NCBI RefSeq assembly: GCF_905475465.1
Contig: NC_062253.1
Coordinates: forward strand, 8,618,001 to 8,682,000
DNA: 64,000 bases
Source of the DNA: Pieris napi
Lineage: Eukaryota; Arthropoda; Insecta; Lepidoptera; Pieridae
Direction of reading: 5' to 3'
Under the pieces are notes generated by a model. That model was not told where the DNA came from, did not search any database, and was given only the letters and a program-made list of their open reading frames with translations. Of this stretch, positions 21,780-35,059 are shown piece by piece; positions within the stretch are counted from its first letter, which is position 1, and each line of letters opens with the position of its first letter. The position numbers and the translations under genes are program-made.

Positions 21780-24430
21780 TTTATAAGTTTGGGGTTGATA
21801 ATGTGTTTTTTGAAAACAAATTTGGTTTTAGTCATATTTTCCATTTAATTTATCTCTTACTTATACATTATACTAATAAGTATTAATAAATTTAATTAAG
21901 TCTCCCATAGCATAGAGGATACTAGTATTACAGATATACGCGCCTGTTATAAATTTAATAGGAAACTTTTGGATACAAAATCCGAGCAGATAGCAGAGAC
22001 AGCTAGTTGGTTCATCCGTTATCTTGTCTTCGCACAGGAGTATAAAGGTTCATTAATCCTATAGAGTCGTAATAGCATAACAAACGCTGCATTGGGCACA
22101 GTGCAACACGACCTCAGTATGAACGATATTTCTAATTATATCCTTTATCGCTCTTTGTTCCCAACACGTTTGTACGCACTTAGTGATTGGAATCTCTTAG
22201 TAAACGTCTATTGGTTCGAATTAATATTGATCGAATGTTTTTTGATCATAATTCCTCAATATGATCCTCGGTGTTTATTACGTCTGTGGATTCGGATCAA
22301 TGTTAATTAGGGTAATATATATTTATTTATATAGATCATCGTATTTTAAATACAGGATTAATTAGTTAATGCCCTATACAGGAAAAGTTGCAACTTTTTG
22401 ATCTCAATGAAAGTTTTATGAAAAAAAATCTAAGCCTAATATAACTTAAAACATGGTCTGATACGCTTACAATATAATGTTACTTAATAAAACAGGTATG
22501 TGAAAGAATCTTTTAGTGATATTTTTGTCTCAAGATATTTTATAAGATAAAACCGTTTATCGTAGTCGAACAGCATATTCTACAGGCTATTAAGAAACGC
22601 GAAGTAAAAGTTTTAACACGTATTAAATGCAACCAAAGTTTGTAACGCTAACTAGCTTTCACTTGACGATAATGTTTGTAATATTGAATGTTTTAAATAT
22701 ACGTGAAATGGAAGCTTAATTTTTAGTGTATGAGAATTATATTATATGTATTCATAATCGTATAATAAAATATTGTCGCCACCAGCCTGCAATTCTGCTT
22801 TTTCGCTCGTGGGTAACGTATTATAGCGTTACATCAAGTAAAGTGGAAAGCGTAGGAGGCTGATAAGGTGCAGTACCAACGCCATTCATTCCTAGTTTAC
22901 AACCGGCATAGAAATATGTATAACTTGAAATATATGACGAAGTTCATTGAACTAAGGATGAAATTGTTTCCGAGTAGGTCTCTCGGACTTCCCTATTGCA
23001 TTTTCCCCAGTTTGATAGGCTTTAAATATAACTGAAGTCAATTGTGTGTATTCGTCTATGGAATGTTGAATAGCTGCGTGACGTTGAAGCCATAGGAACC
23101 GCCGTTGTGACGCATGCTCCAGTCGCGTCCGCTTCGCCAACCGAATGCAATTATTGTAATTCAGGCGTCACCACAACGAATCGACGGACGCTGGCGCTAT
23201 TCGGCAACGTCTCCAGAATGGCACACTGCCAGTCCTAATGAACGCGCCTTTTCAACATTCAACTACACAATTGCTACGATGTTACGTATTTGTCCTTAAT
23301 GGAGCAGAACTATTTAATATGCTAGAGTTATCTCTGCGTCTATCCGATTAAAGCTAGATTAAACAGATTTTGCGGTACGGTAATGAGTGCCAATAGACGT
23401 GGGAATGTAAGGTATAATCCGTTGCATTTTCTTGTAAATTAGCAATTCAAATGTTTATTGGAGGTTCGCACGCGGTCCAATGGAAAGCAATAAATTCGAT
23501 AAGACGTTTAAATTGCACCGCGTGCATTGCTCTCGCGAGCTTTATGGGTTGCACCGTCTCCGAAGTTGTTCAGACAGTGTTCGTTCCGCGGCGTTACCTG
23601 CGTGACCCAGTAGCGAGTGCGCGAGGCTGTGATTGCTTTCCCGATGAGCCAAGTTCATTGGCACCGTCGCTATACCCCACCCGCCCGCCAGCCGAGCCTA
23701 AAAACTGACACGATATTCTGAGCAAATAGAAAGTAGTTAGACTATTGAATGTAGCTATTTATAGCCGGACTTTGAGAGTGATTGTTATTAAGAACCACTT
23801 AAGGGAAGGTAAAAGTGACGCTGATATACTTTCATTGTATTCGCTATTTTTTTGTATGCAAAATTTAGTCCAACAAAATTATAGCTCTTTTCATATCTTT
23901 TGTAGTATCGATTTTCACCCACGCGTTCGTTTGCTTTATGATATTGCATAATGGATTCTGGTGCCAAAATATAAAGGTCTGATATGGATGTTGAGTCGAT
24001 CAATCCTTTCGTAATACTGCAGATAACGCGACCGTCAAAATTAATTTGATGGCCGAAAGCATCATTGATTGAAATGGAATACGTAATGGAAGATTCAGAT
24101 TGTAGTACTGCAAAAAGTTTTTTATTGTAACAGAAAAATACCTTTTTTAAATATATGTACATATATATAATGTATAATGTATATATAATATGTATCATCG
24201 CTGTAGAATGATAACCTCGTATGTCCAGAGAACCAAACTTTATAGGAAACGAAAAATAAAATTTCACAATTTGTTCGTTCGTTAAAATATTATTATGTGT
24301 TTTTGTCCTTAGTTTTGGATGGTAAAAAGGACTTATTTATTTTATTAACCAATCCCTTACTTCATTAGATTTTACCAGTTCAATGACATAAGAGTCTAAG
24401 AATAAAAAAAGGGTGCGTGTACTTATGTAC
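21780..24430. other. Intronic DNA with one GC-richer block
   Basis: The block 23,460-23,700 is clearly more GC-rich than its surroundings and holds an 85-codon frame with no recognised domain. It could be a regulatory region or unannotated exon. The rest shows nothing. Confidence 0.35.
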
Positions 24431-24436
24431 GCACGT

Positions 24437-24860
24437 AAGAAGTTATACTTCTTTGGCTTTCTTTATTTTTTTTAAATTTAGTATATTATTCATTCTATTT
24501 AATAACTAGGTATGTTTCATAACCTTTTAACTAAGTAACAATAGGTATTTGTGAAAATGCATTGCTAAATTTCTTTGAAAAAATAATTAAAACTCCTTTA
24601 TTTGTTTAAAAGGTACTACAAAGGTCATTATGGTCATTCAAAATTCTTGGCATAGCTGCTAACTTCACGCATATTCTATTTCTATTTACTTGTAGATTGA
24701 CTTATTACCATCTCCCTCGCGCACGCTCGGCGCCCGGCTGGTTTAAAAAGAATTCGTTAGTGGGCAACTTCATACTGATAATTTTGTGTCACGGTGCGCG
24801 CGCATCGTAATATTTCACTCTCATCAATTTTTCATAACACGCCTAAAGAAGTATAACTTC
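24437..24860. mobile_element. Inverted-repeat-bounded segment with GC-rich core
   Basis: AAGTTATACTTCTTTGGC (from 24,440) and GCCTAAAGAAGTATAACTTC (24,841-24,860) are inverted. Between them lies AT-rich DNA plus a GC-rich core (24,712-24,815, with CTCGCGCACGCTCGGCGCCC). It is probably a small DNA element; no target duplication was established. Confidence 0.45.
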
Positions 24861-25571
24861 AATAAATGCTTTTTTTTTTTGCATACGATGTCATCATTCT
24901 ACAGTGCCGGTATGTTATAATGAGAATCTACTACTAGTGACTAGTATTAGTAAGTCAAAGTACCAGAAATCGACCTCACCAGCCTAGATAGAATAATGAT
25001 GAAAACGGATTTGCAGCGCTGCTATTTTTTAAGTGTATTAAAGCTATAGCAATTGCTCCATCAATCCCACCGATATATTGTCGTACATCTTATTATCTGG
25101 TTGGTTGAATATCTGATCTTATTTGCAATCAATGAAGATTAGCATATACCGTGGTGCCATCCGATGTCGATCTGGCCTCGTGAATGCAAAATGTACATTA
25201 CAAATTTACATCTGACACGGTTTCATGCTCATTTTGTATGTTCAATTTTACATACATTCCTTACTTGGTAGTGGGAGAGGTTTCTTTGACAAAATTTACA
25301 TTATTCGGTATCTATATTAGGTAGTATTTATAGCGTATTGTCTAATGGTAGTATATATATAGATTAAGAAAATAATTTAAATATATATATATGTATAAGC
25401 GTTTTTTAGAGTGTTCACTCATATTATACTTTGACTGTTTGTTAGGAAATTGATATTATACGGGAATATTTAATATATATTTTTTGGACCGAGTAGTATT
25501 TTTTTAAATAATAATTAAATTGTAAACATTATACAAATTAAATTTACTAGTATATATTTTTATAATTACAA

Positions 25572-25812
25572 ATTAACGTGAAAGAGCGGTGTTGGCCTAG
25601 AGGCTTCAGCGTGCAACTCTCAATCGAGGTTCGATTCCCATCTGTGTGCCAATGGACTTTATTTCTATGTGCGCATTTAACATTCGCTCGAACGGTGAGG
25701 AAATCGGCTTGTCTTAGACTACAAAAGTCTTGTATTAGATTGACAAATGATCAAGAAACATATTTAGCAACCTGGGGCCCAGACCTAAAAAGGTTATAGC
25801 GCCACTGATTTT
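25572..25812 (+). mobile_element. tRNA-derived SINE
   Basis: The A box lies in TGTTGGCCTAGAGGCTTCAG and the B box is GGTTCGATTCC (25,628-25,638). The shared body CAATGGACTTTATTTCTATG is followed by TGTGCGCATTTAACA. The 3' end is TAGCGCCACTGATTTTTAG, shared with the copy at 45,330-45,600. Confidence 0.7.
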
Positions 25813-25814
25813 TA

Positions 25815-28480
25815 GTTAACGTAATTATCTTCAAAACCATTGCTGAAACCCCTTCACGATTAAAGGCCTCTTTCAGCTTTTTCCAGAACTCTCCATATAT
25901 CCATGGCTTTCTTTTTGCATTCGCTCCTTAGTGCTAACGCTTCCATTTCTTTTATCTACATTTATTTTATTTATTTATTTTAACTCATATTAAATAATAA
26001 TGATGACATCTAAATATTACGCTGTCTACGGGTATAAACGTGAGAATTAGCTTTTTAGGATGCCGTTTTATTGTTCAATCAATATTGTATGTTAAAGTGA
26101 GCAAAATCCTGGTACTGCCAGGTGCGGCATCGTGACCTTGGGCCTTGATTCTTAGAGGTAATCGCTGCAAGTATTGCCGATATAAATATACCAGTCGCGT
26201 GCTTGTTTATTTTCCTATTAATTGAGTTATACGCTTCTATACTTTCTAGGTAATCGCTCGGTTACATGCAAAATCTTTCCAAGTTTAAAACGAGATGTTT
26301 GAAACACATGTTAGAAAACGTTAGTGAAATCATAAAAATAATAGGGTAAAAATTTATATGGCGCTTTTTAAACTCCCTGTTTTGCTTAATTCTTCCCGCA
26401 TTCCACAGTTAAATAGGTTTTATCGATATAACATATATTTTCCATTATGTTTTCCAAAACAGGTTCGCTTTAATATTATAAATTCAGCATCTCGATCGAT
26501 AAATTGCCGTATAGTATACCTAGTTTGAATAGTTATTCCGATTTTGTTTATATAAAGCTATAGGTATATAAGTGAAAAGCTACCTTACTTTGTAGTTTCT
26601 CAGTAATGGTTATGGCCGATTTCACATTCCCATGAGCGATAATTCTTTTAACAATTTATTGACTGGCTTCGCAATTATGCAGTACACTGCTGTCCGATTG
26701 GTTGATTCTTAACAGAGACTGAGTCATTGCGTTATCTGTTGCTCAAATAAGAAAACTTGGACTTTACTAATCAGTTTTGTGATTAAAATCGTCTACATTG
26801 TTTTCATCTGACTCATAACGAAGTTGCTTTAGTTTTTTGTGACGTAGAGAAAATGTTAGCTGCTTACACCATATTGTCAATAGTTCCAACCCACAAATAT
26901 TCAGTATTTACAATATACTTTACAATCATTGTAATAATAATAATTAATGTATAATATATGTATAATGGAAAAATTTCAACTTTTCTCCATAGCCGTCTCC
27001 TCCATAGACGAAAAACCTTTTATTATAGAACTACCCGTATATATATATAAATGTCTATATATTAATAGTTATATTCACGAAGTTTAAGAGTTTTGGGTTT
27101 AAATCAGATTTTAAAGAACTGTCAAATTATGCTTCTAAAATGTTTGATGCTAGACAGGCCGAGATAAGTTTTAGTTTTAAAAAAGGTTTAAAATGTGGGT
27201 TTTCGCAAAAAATTATTATTAATGTGTGTACCCTTTTTCTATGTATTTTTTATTAAGACAATAAGACAAGAAGTAGTATTTGGTACTATGTACATACATT
27301 ATATATTATGTTTTACTAGCCCCAAGGTACAAGGTATTTTGGCAATATACATAATTGCCAAAGTTATTGCTTAAATTTTTACAACGGGAACTTATTGGCA
27401 GTTCGTTTTTATCGTATGCAAATAAAAAACCTTTAATGAGTAATATGAGATTACGTTAAACACTTGCCATATTTAGTGATCGCGACTGACTTTATCTTGA
27501 CGCGAAATTTTGTCCATATAATAACGAATTTATTATCTTTCGAAAGGTTAATTGAAAATTGCATTAGTCAATGAGTGCAAGATAATTCCTGAAACTATTC
27601 GCAAGTAGTTCACGTGGTAAATGTACGTTTTACTAAAAGAGAAACTGTAAGAAGAGCTAAACTAAACGTTAAATTTTACAGCGCCATCTAGTGTAGCAAC
27701 ATTTTATATTATGTCCATTGGACTGCTGCGAAGCTGAACAAATAATCATGCATTTGAATGTATACTTTTAGTATGTATCGTAATTAATCATAAACTAACG
27801 ATGGTAACGTAACTACATATAGTATAGTGTTTGTAACACGTTTCTATAAATTCACATTTTATAAGGTCGTTTGAATTAAATATGCATTGTAAAATTATTA
27901 AAAAGGACCATTTCATTCATTATATCGTAAAATTATGCCGTTGAACTTTTAAAGTGCCTTCTAAAAGGTCCTATTTATATACGAACATTCTATTACAGTA
28001 ATAGAGCAGAATTAGATTCACTCTCTCCGGCCTCTTTGTCTAGCTTGCGCGAAGTCAATTGTAATTTCCTGGCCGAATTTTCATGCTGACACCTAACTGA
28101 CGGGTCATTTATCTTGGATTAGAGTTTTTTGCTCTGTGGACTCGATACAAGATATGTCTTCTTTGCTTTCATAATTTCTTTTTGATTACTCACGTTTGAC
28201 CCTAATAGTTAAGTAGGGGTTATCAAAAATCACTTACCTAAACTTGAAATTCGTGTCAGATATTATGAATGTGTGGTAAAACTCTCCATTTTTTAAGTTA
28301 TTGTACTTCTTTTGGCGCGTTAGGGAAAAATGATGAGAGTAATTTTTTTCTATTGTTAGTGCCGTTTTTTCTACAAACGTTTTCGACGAACAACAACTAC
28401 AAACAAAAGATTAAATTTTTGAAAGAATTTATTGTTATCTTGTTATGCCAAAGAATTATAAATTCTAACGCGCGTACAAA
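25815..28480. other. Intronic DNA, nothing recognised except one CTCF-like core
   Basis: AT-rich, no convincing frames. GCGCCATCTAGTGT at 27,681-27,694 matches 13 of 14 positions of the CTCF core when read on the minus strand. Confidence 0.4.
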
Positions 28481-28482
28481 AG

Positions 28483-28747
28483 GGAGCGTTCAAGTATCAC
28501 GTAACTAATTTTGGGGAGGGGGGGTCCTTTTATAAAACGTTACGGGGCGGGTATTGAATTACGCGTTATTGTTAATATTATTTTCGACTTTCCAGTACTT
28601 TACACCACATAATGGTAACTTTAAGAGTCACTAGTTGGTCACGAAACGTTTTACCATACTTGGGTACAGAAAAACGTTATGGTGCGTTACATGGAGGGGG
28701 GGATCAATAATCTCCAAAAATTGCGTGACGTTATACTTGAACAGTAC
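28483..28747. mobile_element. Degenerate inverted-repeat MITE
   Basis: GGAGCGTTCAAGTATCACGT near the left end pairs with ACGTTATACTTGAACAGTAC on the right. G-runs lie just inside each end (GGGGAGGGGGGG, GGAGGGGGGG). Inner sequence is AT-rich with no frame. Confidence 0.55.
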
Positions 28748-28749
28748 CT

Positions 28750-29815
28750 ACACACACGTTTTTTTTAAATATCGTTAATATAATACAATATTTAATTTCA
28801 AGCATGGCCCAAACGGCATCCTTAGGCCTGCTAATATTATTAAGAACAGATAAAATATAAGAACTTTCACACTCAACCCGCCTTGTAGATAAATGAAACA
28901 TTGAAGGGCATGCACGTGTCACCAGCCACTTGTCAATACGTTTCCACATTAACCGGCGTTTAACACCAATTGATGTTATATGCAATGTCCAATTATAATA
29001 CGCGGTATAACACGTTCCGCAATTGCAGGGCGGTTCTCATGAACTGTGTCGGTCAACGACCCCGAAGTCGAATCCACGACTTTCTAATGGGATTAAAATT
29101 CTCGCTGAGATGAGGTGAGCCTGAAATGCAGAAATTGGGAAACCTGGATTTTATCTAACCTAAAAAGTACTAAGCTAAACATCAGTTTGTTTGTAATATT
29201 ACAATAATATTTTCACGATAATTTATGTTGCAATTACTAACAATATAATAATGTAATTTCGTAGAATTAATAAACTACGAAATCATATAATTCATAAAAC
29301 AGTACAGTATTCAGCTTTGTCTCGTGAAATCCTCATTAGTCGCCCCATCGCTTGAATCGTTTAGACGGTGGGAATACAAGCTAGAGATCGCAAGGGCAGG
29401 CTTTCACTAGCTCGTTGTTAACTGAAAATGCTTATAACGTCTTTTCAGTAAGGTCCAATTTCAGTCGACCTGTAATGATAAGAAAGTTATTGAATAAGGC
29501 TGTATTGTTTTATTTTAATATTAACATTATAAACTTCTATGTAAAGTCTACTTGTACCAATAGTTATTGCTGTACAGAAGTTAATCTCAAAAGTGGCTGT
29601 TAGTGGCTCTTATTGCAGGAAAACTTGCGAGGACTTAGAATTAAAAAGCAAAAGTTTCAATTGTATAGCATTAGTACTAGATACTTTTATTCGGCTGCGG
29701 GGTGATGTTATATATAGCCGTCGATAAATGTACTATACAAGGCAAAATATTTTTTAGTTCGAGTGAAGCTATCCAGCTTTAAATTAAAAAAAAGTATTTT
29801 TCTTTCTTGGGCTAG
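28750..29815. other. Intronic DNA, nothing recognised
   Basis: An 84-codon minus frame (28,731-28,985) has no domain and overlaps the MITE end, so it was not called. Confidence 0.35.
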
Positions 29816-29819
29816 ACGC

Positions 29820-29990
29820 ATCCCTGAGGTCCTCCTTCGGATCCCTGGATGTTTTCCAATGGACTTTCTGTCTATGTGCGCATTTAACACTCGCACCTAC
29901 GGTGAAGGTCCCAAATAGTCGACGGTGTGTCACGGAAGGTCCACCTACTTGCCTATTAGAAAATAAATGATCACAAAGCAAACACAGAAA
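29820..29990 (+). mobile_element. SINE fragment
   Basis: It carries the SINE body CCAATGGACTTTCTGTCTATGTGCGCATTTAACACTCGC, a GTCGACGGTGTGT block and AATAAATGATCACAAA. The tRNA-like head is missing. Confidence 0.55.
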
Positions 29991-29994
29991 TCTT

Positions 29995-32120
29995 AAAGCT
30001 TGCATATTTTTTCTTTAAATGGCAAATACAGATTTAAAACATCTAAGTGTATATTCGTACACGTGATGTTTTCCGAACGTCACAAGTTTATAATGAGAAC
30101 TTTATATAAAGGTACCATCGTCATATAAATTTTGTTTACGCTTTATTTTATATATTATCATCTCAAATCAACACCCCGTAAAGTTCCATTATTTTGATGA
30201 AAACTTGGAGATTTTCACACTTCCGGTGTCTTCAAAGCCGTAAATGTTAAACATTCGACGTATTTGTATTTATCGCAGGCTTAAAATAGCTTTTATCTTG
30301 TTCGCACTGAGGTCAGTGGGCGCTGCGTCGGCGCACGTAATGACAGAGGCCGCACTGCGGAAAATCACGGATGTGAATCGCGTGAAACAAGAAAGTAAGG
30401 AATCGGTCAATGTGTACCCTTATCTCTTAATTAGTATTGAAACTGATTGACAGAATCGTGGTTTTTCATTTTAGTGTATAATGCCGACAAATAAGTTCAC
30501 TAGTGTCATAAGATGCGCAATTCTAAAAAGTATAATACTCCATTAAAAGTATAAATGCGAACATTCTGGTCAATTTACGTCCCTAAACTAATATTAGCGG
30601 TGTCGTTCAAATCTGTAGTGTGGCCGCATCCTTCACTGACTCTCTTATAGTCGCGTAGTAGTTTTTATTCTATAATATATGTTATCTATAGTGTCGCTTA
30701 TTAGTTATCAATGAACTGAAAATGCGTTAATTAATGAGTACACTAATTACGGTTTAATTCCATGTTCATCGTAATGATATTTGGGCAACAGATAATGATT
30801 AAACTAATTATTATTACACAAAAATTATATCTGTACGAGCCATGGATTGGATTTTAATCAGAGAACTAGACAGTTTTAAATGTTGTATTTTACACCTATG
30901 CAATACCTACTAGAAATTGCTGAACTTACTTGCTGTTATTTATAACACTTTACACTGAAAAAACTACTCGTAACAATTACGCCTAGTAAATTGAGTGGTA
31001 ATTTACGAAACGTAAAATATTAACAATTGGGTAGATAATATTTACAATACAGAATAATTATACTTAAACGGAAGGATTATAGTTTTATTACAGTTGTAAA
31101 AGAACATCAAGTACTTGTAAGAGGGAATTTGAGTCAGTGAAATGCAATAAATAAATGACACGATTGCTGTCTTGAGTGACTTATTGCTGTCTGATCTTGC
31201 ATTAATGAATAAGTGTGAGTGTGACTTGCTTACAGCCGTTCCCTTTGTGCATAGCTGCCGTCTGCAGGATCGCAAAGAAATATTGTTACAGTGGATTATC
31301 TTCGTCTTAGTATTATTTAAAAATTAGGATATCCTAGCTCTGTCAATGAAAATCTAAAAATCTGTGATAATCAATTTATTTAACCTTGTATAAAATTTCA
31401 CAACAATAATAATAAGCCAGTGGTTGACCTTTATGCTAAGAAACGATCCGGCAACTTCAGAAAAATTATGAACAGGCGAGAACTTACAAAAATTTAGTTT
31501 TTTTATAATCAGTATACAGTAGTTTTCCCATCATCCTTGAGAATATTTGAGGTCTATATTGAATAATTAAGAAGTTACCTGTAAAATAATAATATAATTG
31601 GTGCCTAAAAACATATATTGTAAGATGTATTAAGGACTAAAATGAAAAAGTATAACATTATTTTCACGGTTAGAATATGGTTATAACTACTATCACTATT
31701 AATCACCGATCTACAATACTTATTAAATAGCTATAAGTTTTATATAATTAAAGAGTGACGTATCGTCTCGATCGGGGGCTCAGAACAGGCAACGCTTTTG
31801 TTTCTTTAGAAATGTTCGTCTTGCACTCGCCAAATTGCTCGCTGTGTACATAAACATTTTTGTTACGAAAAGACTGATATAAAATGTATGTTTTATTAAG
31901 ACAAATTTATACATTTTAATCTTTATTGTTACATATGGTTGACGTGAAATATGTATTGAAACATATTGAGATTGACGGTATACTCGTACTTGACATCAGA
32001 ATATTCAGGACAGAAGCCTTTTTATGCTCTTTTACATATATGTATTTAACTGTATATTAATTAATACCCAGCTTTTTGAAAATATAGAATTTTTACAATT
32101 TATCAAAATAATGGTAGAAT
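29995..32120. other. Intronic DNA, nothing recognised
   Basis: A short GC-richer stretch at 30,300-30,390 lies in a 68-codon plus frame without recognisable features. The remainder is AT-rich. Confidence 0.35.
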
Positions 32121-32122
32121 GT

Positions 32123-32128
32123 TTTATT
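32123..32128 (-). terminator. AATAAA polyadenylation signal after the minus-strand frame
   Basis: AATAAA on the minus strand lies 38 bases after the TAA that ends the 32,167-32,382 frame, in an expected place for a short 3' UTR. Confidence 0.4.
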
Positions 32129-32166
32129 GATACTGTCGTCATATCGATATAAGACATAAGTTTAAA

Positions 32167-32382
32167 TTAACGTCGTCTGTCGCGGCGTCCATGCGTCGGG
32201 TTGTCTCCCTCCCTAAAATATGGCGAGGGGGCCGATGGCTGGCCATGCGTCATGCTTGTGAACGGGTTCTGCTTGTGGTGACTGCTCGTACTTGAATTCG
32301 TGTATGCGGTGATGTTGGTTATTTCGACTATGTGTTTGCGTGTTGTTCCCACGAGAATGTAAGTGCGTGCTCCTATTTCACC
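32167..32382 (-). CDS. Exon-like reading frame, unknown protein C-terminus
   Basis: This is a GC-richer block in AT-rich DNA. The minus strand encodes about 71 residues ending …GDNPTHGRRDRRR-stop, with TYILVGTTRKHIVEITNITA and a Ser/His/Pro-rich tail. A possible acceptor (CTCTATCAGCAG) fits the upstream edge, and AATAAA follows 38 bases after the stop. The longer frame continues to 32,493 but there overlaps a LINE tail, so the exon probably starts near 32,382. It could be the last exon of a nested gene, a retrocopy or chance. No family was recognised. Confidence 0.35.
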   Translation of the reverse strand, partial: GEIGARTYILVGTTRKHIVEITNITAYTNSSTSSHHKQNPFTSMTHGQPSAPSPYFREGDNPTHGRRDRRR

Positions 32383-32474
32383 ATGCCTCCTGCTGATAGA
32401 GGACAAGTCTTTGTTTTTTTTTATGTTATTATTATTAATTACTTGATATGTCATGTGGAACATGGTGTAATGGC

Positions 32475-32670
32475 TGCAGCTCCTTACAAACATTGTGTTA
32501 AAAAAATGGCGATTAAAAGCGGAGAGTTTATTTCCAGTTCTTCTCTCCCGTTCTACGCCCTTGATTTGAGAACTGGCAGTAAATGTAAAATTAGAAGCAT
32601 TAATATGTATTTCTTTGCTGACGAGTCATAAGTGTAAATTATGTTACCTATATGATTAAATGATTGTTTA
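32475..32670 (+). repeat. LINE-type 3' tail, copy 4
   Basis: It matches the 8663-8882 copy from GCAGCTCCTTACAAACATTG through TTGATTTGAGAACTGGCAGT to GATTAAATGATT. Confidence 0.65.
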
Positions 32671-33206
32671 CAAAATACTTTACTTTAACAAAATTATACA
32701 ATGTAGTTAATCGCGAGTTTCTTAAAGCACAACTGACGGTAACTTGTGAGCTTTAAACAACTTTCATTATTATACATTAAATCCTATTGAATAACCCAGC
32801 ATTACGGTCATTGATAAGCTTATATCGATTAAATGAACCAATTTTTGGCAATTACTTTCTCCTTAATTTCGTCTATATACCCGCAGGTTTTCTTACATAA
32901 CCGATTGAGTAATGAATAACTGAAACAATATTAAGGTGTTTGATCTCAAGCAATTGTTTAGATTATATCATTTGTTAGATCATGATGTCGACATTCACTA
33001 CGACACGATTTGCATAAAACAACACTGATAACAGATCTGTTCGAAGAATATTTTCTAGTTGCTTTTATAGAAATAGACTTATCATAAGACCTAGAACGAA
33101 TACACACGTAATGAATGCACTTTTGAAAAACATAAGTGATTTCGCTTAATAGTGTGTCCTTTCGACAAATCACAATTTACCCATGCGATTTGATTTTTAT
33201 ACTTCT

Positions 33207-33555
33207 ACTAGCAGACCGGCCAAGCGTTGCTGTGGCTAAGGTTTTTGTTATATTACATAGTAGCAAACTATTCAAGGGAAACGGTAGGAGAACACCAGCC
33301 ATGGGGACCACCATGCTTTTTTGGTGGTTATGCCATTAAATTGTAGCTTATGTGAAACGTTGGTACTTTCAACACAGCGCCATCTGTTAGAATTGTGACT
33401 ATCAAATATATGCGGGTATAAATTGAGATGTAAGCTCCTATCTTTTAAGTTGGGTCAAACTACACACGGTGTGCAAATTTGATTGATATCGGTTCGGTAG
33501 TTTAGGAGTCCATAGCGGACAAACAATGTGACACGTCATTTATATATATTAAGAT
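33207..33555 (+). repeat. TA-tailed interspersed repeat, family C-like
   Basis: It starts ACTAGCAGACCGGCCAAGCG and ends GGACAAACAATGTGACACGT with TATATATATTAAGAT. It includes GCGCCATCT at 33,377-33,385. Confidence 0.6.
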
Positions 33556-33559
33556 TTGT

Positions 33560-34990
33560 ATGTTTTCGATTTATAACTGTAGTTACAATTACAGTTATCA
33601 GACAAGAAGTCCCAGTAGTGTTTACATACATAAAGTGTGGTACATTCTAACCCTTGGACCTTGAAGATACGTACTGTCAAAATAGAACTTGTTGGCTAAA
33701 TGCATAATATAATCATTTTTGCATTAACTACTAACTAAGCTACCTTGAAATTAAAGTCAAAAATCCTTGTTTAATCTTTGTTAGTGAACAAATACTAAAC
33801 GGACTAACCAAAGGAAATTGTAGTTAAGTTTGGTAAATATACTTTAGTTTTGTTTCTACAAAGATTCAGTTGTTCAATTTGAGATTTACCTTTAATTGAC
33901 TGTTATGAGAATTTACCTATATATTTCATAGACAATTTTCTTTTCAATAGTCAGTGAAGTCAAGTCTCGGATCACAATTGTGGGGCAATCTTTTGACTAA
34001 TCTTTCCTTTTCTTCTTTGCTAATGGAACACAAAATTAAAAAGTAAAATTCCTTTATAATAAACCTAAATTCTTATAAGTAATATTTATTCAGTAATTAT
34101 TATTTGCTATAATTTTACTTAATAATAATTACCGTATTTCATTCCCCAATGTTGAACAAAAACGAATATTAATTAGTATTCTAAATGTTAATTATAGATG
34201 AAGAAAAGCGATAAAAGCCCAAATGTTTTGTAAAGCAACCCGTGACACGCAAAATATAACGATCGTCCGAATCGATGACCTTGTAGAGGTCGCGGATGTC
34301 TATCTTCACCCACTGTGCGAATAAAACAATTTCTCAATGAATTAGACCGATTAAAAATCACAGTTGGCCCAATGCCAGCCCACATTCGTATAAACATTAA
34401 GAATATAAAGTTAAATGTAGTTACGTAAAGTAAAGATTACGTCTAAAACACCAATGGAATGCGAGCCTTGAACGCCATGGCTACAAGTTCAGATCGTAAA
34501 AGGTGTTTGAACTGGAATTCTGCGGTGTTTGATATCGGACTGGGATTAATTCGAAATTTAAATTTTATACTTTGCTTCTAGCGGACGATAGATTTCTACA
34601 TGATATCCTGGCATACATCTTAGCACTCTATTTTTATAACATTCTTTATGCTTGACATTTAATGATCTGCCCTTTAAAAATAATATTAGGCTTACTGGTA
34701 TGATACAAGATATATCGTATAGGTTTGACTACTAGTCATGCTTTTAGGATCTATAGAATACAATATACTTTATGATAATTTACCCCTTTAAACGCTTACT
34801 GTTGCTGTTTCCATAACATAGTTTTAAACGCTTTTAACCCGATGTATTGGGTTTACACAAAAAACAAAAGACAGTGTAACAGAATCAATAATATACCTAC
34901 CGGACATCACGGAATAAACAAGCATATCAAATTATCTCGCTGTACGGGGCTAATCAGATTATTGAAAGCTTTAAAAGCAATCTATATATT
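33560..34990. other. Intronic DNA, nothing recognised
   Basis: AT-rich. A GC-richer patch at 34,235-34,320 holds short frames on both strands but no supported gene. Confidence 0.4.
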
Positions 34991-34994
34991 TGTA

Positions 34995-35054
34995 AGAATA
35001 GAGAGAATTTTATTTCCCGTGGCTCTCCACGGGAAATAAAATTCTCTCTATTCT
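34995..35054. other. Perfect 28 bp hairpin
   Basis: Bases 34,995-35,022 and 35,027-35,054 are exact reverse complements around the loop CTCT. The stem includes AGAGAGAATTTTATTTCCCG. It stops abruptly at both outer ends and has no visible target duplication. Confidence 0.85.
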
Positions 35055-35059
35055 ATTAT

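Noticed and set aside
23451..23708. 85-codon plus frame in a GC-richer block
   Set aside because: No domain or convincing splice sites; open frames are expected where stops are rarer.
25572..25645. Possible tRNA gene
   Set aside because: A and B boxes are present but the cloverleaf arms do not pair; it is a SINE head.
28731..28985. 84-codon minus frame
   Set aside because: No recognisable domain, and its end overlaps a MITE terminus.
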